NCBI GenBank assembly: GCA_029859185.1
Contig: JAOUDR010000218.1
Coordinates: forward strand, 1 to 5,695
Direction of reading: 5' to 3'
Source of the DNA: Gemmatimonadota bacterium
GTDB lineage: Bacteria > Gemmatimonadota > Gemmatimonadetes > Gemmatimonadales > GWC2-71-9
Length of the DNA: 5,695 bases
In this document: piece after piece, positions 1 to 4,672 of the stretch
How positions within the stretch are numbered: position 1 is the first letter of the stretch
Layout of the letters: every line of letters begins with the position of its first letter
Made by a program: the position numbers and the translations under genes
Notes under the pieces: generated by a model
What the model saw: the letters and a program-made list of their open reading frames with translations, nothing else
Told to the model about the DNA's origin: nothing
Database searches by the model: none

Positions 1-1195
1 GCAGTGTCACCGGGAAATCGTTCTTGGCAGGATCGAACTTGATCTTGCCGCTGAACACGATGTCTTCGAGCAACGGCAGGCAGCTCTCGCGGTGCACGTG
101 CATGTCGCCCGTGAGAATCCGGTCGGCAATCGTCATCATCGCCTTGTGCTGATGGCCGCATTCCCCCATGACGATCTTCCTGACCTTGAGCTTCTTGGCC
201 GCCTGCACGTGCCGGAGCGCAATCCGCGCCAGCTGCATGTCGTCGTAGAACAGCCCGTAGTTGACCCCGTCATAGCCAACCTCGTCCGAGGCCAGGGTCC
301 AATCGACTCCTGCGGCGTTGAGGATGATGGCGAACGCCGCCGGGTTCTCCGGCCAGGCCAGGATCTCCCCCGCGTTGTGGATGAGGAGGACATCCGCTCC
401 CTCCTTGTCCCACGGGCTGTGGACGGGCATCCCCGTTTCTTCCGTGGTGTCTTCATCGATGAACTCGATGTTGTCTTTCACGACCTCCGGATTCATGCCG
501 GTAGAGGAGCCGACCGCGAGCTGGAGCACCGTTCCCTTCTCGTGCAGCTCGCGCGGCGCCCATCCCAGCTCCTGGCTGAACAGCTTCCGCAGCTCGTGGG
601 TGATGAGCCCGTTGTCGATGCCGATGGGGCAGGCCTGCGCGCAGCGGCGGCACAACGTGCACCGATAGCACAACTCGTAGAGACGTGTGATGGCCGTCCA
701 GTTGAGATCGATCTCGCCCTCGGTGAAGCGGGACAGCAGCTTGCCGCCCGGGGTGACGTACTTCTTGACCAGGCGCCGCCAGACTTCGGAGCGGTAGGTG
801 GGACGGTAGATGTCGTTCCCGCCACTCCCCACGAACACCGGACAGGCGTCGTTACAGGTCTGGCACTTGACGCAATACTCCAACGAGAGAGTCAGTGGCT
901 CGAGAAACGTCCAGTTGTTCTCCTTTTGGAACAGCTTCCGGAGGCCCTCGACGAACCGGTCGACGTACTCCCGCTCCTCCGCTTCGTTCTTCGGCTGCGG
1001 CAGATTCGTGGCGATCACGCCGTCCAGATTGCAGACCAGGCCCGCGCGGGCGGCGTCACTGATCTCCTTCCACTGGGGCTGATCCTCCAGCCGGTCATAG
1101 GGAGGCGGCAACGGCACCAGGTCCTGGAGCGAGACGGGGGAGAGTACTTCGTCTGGGCGCTTGCTGATGTCCTTCACCCGCACCGAGCCGCTCAT
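1..1195 (-). CDS. HdrD/DsrK/TmcB-type (Fe-S)-binding oxidoreductase subunit, 3' end cut by window edge
   Basis: The frame is open from ATG at 1195 to the left edge (398 residues, no stop). Cysteines 108, 111, 114 and 118 form one CxxCxxCxxxCP [4Fe-4S] motif. Residues 176-189 hold a second (Cys179, 182, 185, 189) with an extra Cys176. A CCG-type region starts near residue 267 and includes ECGH at 345-348. The window ends just before the expected YHDxCN motif, so the CCG cysteines lie outside. Known family members (DsrK, HmcF, TmcB, HdrD) are cytoplasm-facing catalytic subunits of quinone-linked membrane complexes, usually about 400-550 residues. The ATG overlaps the stop of the cytochrome b gene (ATGA) and is preceded by GGAGGAGG (1203-1210) seven bases away, so the two subunits are probably translationally coupled. 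The first half of the CCG region shows no matching cysteine cluster. The substrate cannot be read from the sequence; no DsrC or DsrAB gene is nearby. Family assignment is firm, exact identity is not. Confidence 0.93.
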   Translation of the reverse strand, partial: MSGSVRVKDISKRPDEVLSPVSLQDLVPLPPPYDRLEDQPQWKEISDAARAGLVCNLDGVIATNLPQPKNEAEEREYVDRFVEGLRKLFQKENNWTFLEPLTLSLEYCVKCQTCNDACPVFVGSGGNDIYRPTYRSEVWRRLVKKYVTPGGKLLSRFTEGEIDLNWTAITRLYELCYRCTLCRRCAQACPIGIDNGLITHELRKLFSQELGWAPRELHEKGTVLQLAVGSSTGMNPEVVKDNIEFIDEDTTEETGMPVHSPWDKEGADVLLIHNAGEILAWPENPAAFAIILNAAGVDWTLASDEVGYDGVNYGLFYDDMQLARIALRHVQAAKKLKVRKIVMGECGHQHKAMMTIADRILTGDMHVHRESCLPLLEDIVFSGKIKFDPAKNDFPVTL

Positions 1196-2100
1196 TTCCC
1201 AACCTCCTCCGTCGCGATATCCACCCAGTTCTTCTTGCCATCGGCATGCAGGTGCGGGCCGGCCCACGTCACCGGCTGCGCGAGGAGGCGCTCTACCTCC
1301 TTCTCCATGCGACTCCCCGGCATCATCGGCTCGTCGTTCCAGCGTACCTCGTGGTAGGTGAAGTACTTGGCTACGAAGTGCATCATCGTGGTGAATGGGA
1401 GGTAGGCGAGGAACACGCACGTTACCAGGACGTGGGCGGCAACGATGGGCGGCACCGTCACGGCCAGGTTCGCCGTCAACACCGCTCCCAGATACCCGGG
1501 GAGACTGGTGGCGTAGTCGGCGGTCGCCACCGCGCCGATCCCGGTTCCGAAGACCGTCAGCAGCAGCACGAGGTTGAACCGCGCCGCGGGGCTCGTGAAG
1601 TCCCGCAGCCCCGGCTCCAGCGCGCGCTTGACGAGGAGCCCGAGGGCACCGATTGCCCCCAGCGCATAGCCCAGGCCCGCCGCGCCCGTGACGCCGGCAC
1701 GCACCGCCGGTGCCGCCGCTCCCCACCCCACCGCAGCGCCCGCGGCGGCGAGCAGGACGACCGCCGCGACCGCCACCAGAACGTAGAGCCCGAAATGGAA
1801 CGGGAAGGAAAACCACCAGAGCCGCCGATTGTGTTCGAAGACCGCCTTCAGGAAGACGATTTCGAGCAGCATGTAGCGCAGCTCCGCGACGAGAGATTTC
1901 TCGCGGGGCTTGGTCCACCAGTCGAGCTCCTCGAGGTACGATCCCCCGTAGTGCCCTTTCCCCTTTTCGTGGGGAATTGGGGCCAACTCCCAACGGAGGT
2001 GGACCGGGAGCCTGGCGAGCCGCACTGTCCGAGCTACGAACCCAACCAGGAACACCACCAGGAGAACGTAGGTCGTCACCACGAGTATCACGCCGGGCAT
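1192..2100 (-). CDS. NarI/DsrM/TmcC-type cytochrome b membrane subunit
   Basis: This is a 302-residue integral membrane protein. Hydrophobic segments lie near residues 4-24, 98-120, 136-160, 174-195 and 219-247, giving the five-helix layout of the nitrate reductase gamma (NarI) fold. His223 and His241 are 18 residues apart, the same spacing as the helix V heme ligands His187 and His205 of E. coli NarI. His102 and possibly His90 are candidates for the opposite ligands, less certain. A long conserved-looking cytoplasmic segment (about 35-97, with RWELAPIPHE and GGSY..E.DWW) separates helices I and II; I recall it from TmcC-like proteins. Its family passes electrons between membrane quinones and a CCG-type Fe-S partner, here most likely the product of the overlapping downstream gene. 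The ATG at 2100 directly follows the MerR stop (TGAATG); GGAG at 2107-2110 lies six bases upstream, inside the MerR gene. Coupled translation with the regulator is likely. Confidence 0.92.
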   Translation of the reverse strand: MPGVILVVTTYVLLVVFLVGFVARTVRLARLPVHLRWELAPIPHEKGKGHYGGSYLEELDWWTKPREKSLVAELRYMLLEIVFLKAVFEHNRRLWWFSFPFHFGLYVLVAVAAVVLLAAAGAAVGWGAAAPAVRAGVTGAAGLGYALGAIGALGLLVKRALEPGLRDFTSPAARFNLVLLLTVFGTGIGAVATADYATSLPGYLGAVLTANLAVTVPPIVAAHVLVTCVFLAYLPFTTMMHFVAKYFTYHEVRWNDEPMMPGSRMEKEVERLLAQPVTWAGPHLHADGKKNWVDIATEEVGK

Positions 2101-2622
2101 TCAACTCTCCATTGCGTGCAAGTGTTGTTTTCGCTCGAGCAGTTCCTTCATGGCCGATCCAGTCCCCAGGAGATCGCCCTGATCGTGCAGCAACTGCTTG
2201 ATTTCCTCGGTGCAGAGCGACCCGAACCGATACACCACGCACTGCCGGCAGGCGTTCCCCTGCCGGGCGCAGGCGAGCCCTCTGAGCGCCCAGCAGGGTC
2301 GGGTCCGCTCCCCGTATGCCGGACACCGAGCGCGCGTGTCCGGGCTGCACGGCAGCAGATCCCAACACGGCAGCAGCGCCTGCATGCGCCGAATCGCCGC
2401 GATGTTCAGTCCGAGGTCCTGGATCATGTGCTGGATGTTCCGCACGCGGGCCACATCCTCGTGCGAGAACAATCGGTGGCCCGCGTCCGTGCGGTGGGCG
2501 AGAAGCAATCCCTCGCGCTCGTACTTGCGCACGGCGGACACGGAGAGGCCCACGCGTCGCGCCAACACGCCGATGGCGATGACGGGGTCCTCGAGGCGGT
2601 GCGGAACCTGGCTGTCGGGCAC
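2101..2622 (-). CDS. MerR-family transcriptional regulator with Cys-rich (two PCW motifs) C-terminal region
   Basis: From the GTG at 2622 the protein has 173 residues. A MerR winged-helix DNA-binding domain occupies about residues 13-82 (IGVLARRVGLSVSAVRKYE, then HRLFSHEDVARVR). The following 52 residues hold eight cysteines (86, 92, 100, 110, 118, 125, 128, 137), including two PCW triplets and a CxxC. This pattern resembles the CW...C...CPAY...CW motifs attached to signalling proteins in Desulfobacterota and probably binds a metal or Fe-S cluster, or acts as a thiol switch. MerR proteins usually bind as dimers and distort over-long promoter spacers. The closeness to the cytochrome b gene (no gap) suggests it controls that gene and its partner. 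The start is uncertain: an in-frame TTG at 2664 would add 14 residues but has no visible ribosome site, while the GTG has AAAGGGGAGG just upstream, though rather close. Function is firm at family level; the inducer is unknown. Confidence 0.9.
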   Translation of the reverse strand: MPDSQVPHRLEDPVIAIGVLARRVGLSVSAVRKYEREGLLLAHRTDAGHRLFSHEDVARVRNIQHMIQDLGLNIAAIRRMQALLPCWDLLPCSPDTRARCPAYGERTRPCWALRGLACARQGNACRQCVVYRFGSLCTEEIKQLLHDQGDLLGTGSAMKELLERKQHLHAMES

Positions 2623-2634
2623 GGCCTCCCCTTT
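2623..2634 (-). promoter_or_regulatory. Candidate ribosome binding site for the MerR gene
   Basis: On the minus strand AAAGGGGAGG (2634 to 2625) precedes GTG at 2622 with two bases between. The purine run favours this start over the TTG at 2664, which has no comparable run. The GGAGG core is closer to the start than usual; pairing through the AAAGGGG part would give five bases. Only a modest preference. Confidence 0.4.
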
Positions 2635-2683
2635 ACGGCTGGAGTGCAGCCCGTTCCCCTCCAACGTACACCCGGCGGTGCAG

Positions 2684-2717
2684 GAAACCTGTACGCAGCG
2701 ATGAAGGTTTCTAAACC
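2684..2717. promoter_or_regulatory. Inverted-repeat cluster upstream of the MerR gene; candidate operator/promoter
   Basis: Three half-sites of GGTTT/AAACC lie in the gap before the MerR gene. GAAACCT (2684-2690) and AGGTTTC (2705-2711) form a perfect 7-base inverted repeat with a 14-base spacer. GGTTT (2706-2710) also pairs with AAACC (2713-2717) across two bases. On the minus strand TTTAGA (about 2714-2709) and TACAGG (about 2692-2687) are weak -35 and -10 candidates spaced 16 bases, overlapping the repeats. MerR operators are dyads inside promoter spacers, so autoregulation is plausible. The repeats are seen directly; the role is inferred and the promoter match is poor. Confidence 0.4.
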
Positions 2718-2774
2718 GACCTCGCCCATCGCAGATCGGGTGTCGCAGCCGCCCTCGGCGACCTGTCAGAAGCG

Positions 2775-3158
2775 TCAGCCGAGGAGCTTCGCCACCATCT
2801 CCACGAACTGGGCGTGGTCCACGGGTTTGCTGATGTATCCCTCGGGCGGGGGCACGTGGCGGCGGGAGGAGATGAACTTCCGGAAGTCGTCTGACACCCC
2901 CGTGATGATGACGACGGGGATGTGCCTGAGGCGCTCATCCTCCTTGATCTTCCGGTACACGGCCACGCCCGACTTCTCCGGCATCGTGATGTCGAGCGCG
3001 ACCAGGTCGGGGAGCGTCTGCTCGAGCGCCGCGAGCGCCTCGACGCCGTCCCTGGCTACCGTCGCGGCGTACCCGTGGTCTTCGAGGACGGTCGTGAGGA
3101 ACTCCCGGGCATCCGGGTCGTCGTCGACGACGAGAACGGTCTTCGCAACGTCGGTCAT
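2775..3158 (-). CDS. Single-domain response regulator (receiver only)
   Basis: The product has 127 residues, a complete receiver domain with no output domain. The acidic pair is Asp12-Asp13, the phosphoacceptor Asp56 (VALDITMP), the switch residue Thr86 (IITG) and the conserved Lys111 (SKPV). A lengthened loop between beta4 and beta5 carries DFRKFISSRRHVPPPEGY, a signature I associate with a Desulfobacterota receiver subfamily; the receiver fused to the Fe-S protein upstream has the same loop. The ATG at 3158 overlaps the kinase stop (ATGA at 3155-3158), and AAAGGA (3168-3173) lies nine bases upstream, so it is almost certainly the cognate partner of that kinase. Longer in-frame extensions upstream run antisense-like through the kinase gene and are not needed. 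Without an output domain it must act by protein contact or as a phosphate relay or sink. Its target is not visible. Confidence 0.93.
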   Translation of the reverse strand: MTDVAKTVLVVDDDPDAREFLTTVLEDHGYAATVARDGVEALAALEQTLPDLVALDITMPEKSGVAVYRKIKEDERLRHIPVVIITGVSDDFRKFISSRRHVPPPEGYISKPVDHAQFVEMVAKLLG

Positions 3159-4609
3159 GGTTGTGCGTCCTTTGCGGGCAAATGACGATCGACGCCGTCC
3201 CGGAGGTCCGAGGGTGGCGATCGCGGAAGCTCGACCACGAATCGCGTGCCGACGTCGAGCTGTGACTCCAAGGTGATGGTGCCGCCGTGTGCCCGGGCAA
3301 TGCGGTCGGCAATGAACAACCCGAGTCCGGTTCCCGTACCCTTCGACGAGAAGAAGAGCGTGAAGGCCTTCTCGCAGCTCTCCCGATCCATCCCGATCCC
3401 GTTGTCGCTGATCTCGTAGCGGACCCGGTCTGTGTCCCCGCGGAGGCGAACGCCGACCGCGTGGTCCGACTTCTTCTGATCGAGCCGGCACGCATCGAGG
3501 GAGTTCTCTATCAAGTTCACCAGCATCGAATGCACCGCGGCCGCATCGGCCTCGATCTCACCGGCGGCCGAGTCCAGGTCGAGCGTCAGCCGGACGCCCA
3601 GCTCCGCGGCTCGGGGGGCCGCGAGACTGCCGACGTCACGCACCACGTCCACCGCGGAGACCTGCTCCCAATTGGGCACCCGGTCCTTGGCGTAGTACAG
3701 GATGTCCGACACCATGCTCTGGATGCGCGCTACGTTGCGCCGGACCGTCTCCCATCCCTTCCGGACCCGCTGCTCGTCGCTCTTGGCGAATCCCGTATCG
3801 ACGAGATACATGCCGCCGCCGAGCCCATTGAGCAGCCCCTTGAGTCCGTGTGAGACGGTGCCAATCAGCATCCCGAGCTGCGTGAGGCGGCTTTCGAGGG
3901 CACGCACCTGCGTGATGTTGGCGCTCATCTCCATCACGCCCGTGACCCGGCCCTCCGCATCCCGGATTGGGGCGGCCGTGACGAGCACGTTCATGCGTTT
4001 GCCGCTCAACGAGGTGACGATCTCCTCGCGCGTGTGGGGCTCCCCGTCGTCGAACGTCTCCTGTACCGGGCACGGCGTACACGCTTCGCGGCGATGCTTG
4101 TAGGCCTCGAAGCACTTGCGTCCGAGGCCGTTGCCGAAGTCCTCCTGAAAGGCGCGATTTGCCTCGACGATGTTGAGCTCGGGATCCTGCACCGTGACGT
4201 AGCACGGCACCGTGTCGAACAGGAGCCGGTAGCGCTGCTGGCTCCGGCGGAGCAGCCCCTCGAGGTCCGTGTGATGCGTGATGTCCGTGGACATCTCCAT
4301 GACCGCCGTGATCTCCCCCGCGTCGGTCATGATGGGCATGGTGCGCACCAGGACGGAAACGTCCACACCCGCACGGGTCCGCACCTGTTCCTCGCTCTCG
4401 TGGGGCTGGCCATCGCGGAAGGTCCGCGCCACGGGGCAGACCTCGCACCGCTCGGACCGTCGCTTGTAGGCCTGGTAGCAGAACCGGCCTTCGAAGGCCC
4501 CGAAGTCCTCACGGAACCGACGGTTGGCGTCGATGATCCGGAAGTCGCGATCCTGCACCGTCAGATAGCACGGCATCGCGTCGAAGTACAGCCGATGCAG
4601 CGCCTCCAT
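3155..4609 (-). CDS. PAS-PAS sensor histidine kinase with Cys motifs in both PAS domains
   Basis: This is a cytoplasmic kinase of 484 residues with no membrane segment or signal peptide. Two PAS domains (about 5-112 and 127-234) are clear internal duplicates about 122 residues apart. Each has a Cys near its start (MPCY, VPCY), one in FCYQAYK/CFEAYK, and a CxxCPV motif (Cys55 and 58; Cys177 and 180), an arrangement suited to a metal, Fe-S or disulfide redox sensor. The dimerisation/phosphoacceptor helix has His254 in SHGLKGLLNGL, which lacks the usual Pro. The ATPase domain has N-box Asn365/Asn369 (LVNLIENSLDA), G1 DNGIGM (402-407), F-box FTLFFSS and G2 GTGTGLGLF (424-432). ATG at 4609 is preferred: GAGGGAG (4618-4624) sits eight bases upstream. 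A GTG at 4618 would add three residues but overlaps that site. It overlaps the response regulator gene by ATGA. The ligand is unknown. Confidence 0.93.
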   Translation of the reverse strand: MEALHRLYFDAMPCYLTVQDRDFRIIDANRRFREDFGAFEGRFCYQAYKRRSERCEVCPVARTFRDGQPHESEEQVRTRAGVDVSVLVRTMPIMTDAGEITAVMEMSTDITHHTDLEGLLRRSQQRYRLLFDTVPCYVTVQDPELNIVEANRAFQEDFGNGLGRKCFEAYKHRREACTPCPVQETFDDGEPHTREEIVTSLSGKRMNVLVTAAPIRDAEGRVTGVMEMSANITQVRALESRLTQLGMLIGTVSHGLKGLLNGLGGGMYLVDTGFAKSDEQRVRKGWETVRRNVARIQSMVSDILYYAKDRVPNWEQVSAVDVVRDVGSLAAPRAAELGVRLTLDLDSAAGEIEADAAAVHSMLVNLIENSLDACRLDQKKSDHAVGVRLRGDTDRVRYEISDNGIGMDRESCEKAFTLFFSSKGTGTGLGLFIADRIARAHGGTITLESQLDVGTRFVVELPRSPPSDLRDGVDRHLPAKDAQP

Positions 4610-4617
4610 CACGTTCA

Positions 4618-4624
4618 CTCCCTC
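4618..4624 (-). promoter_or_regulatory. Ribosome binding site deciding the kinase start
   Basis: GAGGGAG on the minus strand is followed by eight bases and ATG at 4609. An alternative GTG at 4618 overlaps the motif itself, so the ATG is the better start. Confidence 0.6.
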
Positions 4625-4647
4625 GCGCTCGCCAGACTCGGGCCGTC

Positions 4648-4664
4648 CCCGGCGCGACGCCGGG
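4648..4664. other. GC-rich hairpin between the Fe-S/receiver gene and the kinase gene
   Basis: CCCGGCG (4648-4654) and CGCCGGG (4658-4664) are perfect complements around a three-base loop, eight bases beyond the TAG stop of the upstream gene. No T run follows on the minus strand, so it is not a standard intrinsic terminator. It may protect or pause the transcript, or be chance in GC-rich DNA. Confidence 0.35.
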
Positions 4665-4672
4665 CCGCGCTC

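Noticed and set aside
92..1357. Plus-strand open frame of 421 codons
   Set aside because: It is antisense to the clear Fe-S protein with two ferredoxin motifs, and its translation shows no recognisable motif.
1..2100. Calling the left pair dsrK and dsrM
   Set aside because: The pair fits the broader DsrMK/HmcEF/TmcBC family, but no dsrAB, dsrC, dsrJ or dsrO is visible and the cytochrome b segment looks closer to TmcC-like proteins, so a specific symbol is not supported.
1246..3276. Plus-strand open frame of 676 codons
   Set aside because: It spans four well-supported minus-strand genes (cytochrome b, MerR, response regulator, kinase end) and shows low-complexity Arg/His/Pro/Gly-rich text with no domain. 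It is a high-GC shadow.
3159..3491. Longer N-terminal extension of the response regulator
   Set aside because: The extension overlaps the kinase catalytic domain in another frame; the receiver fold starts at the ATG at 3158, which has its own ribosome site.
3895..4609. Heme c binding in the PAS domains
   Set aside because: The motifs are CxxCP, not CxxCH, and the protein has no signal peptide for export.
4648..4664. Intrinsic terminator
   Set aside because: A hairpin is present but no T run follows on the minus strand, and genes on both sides point the same way.
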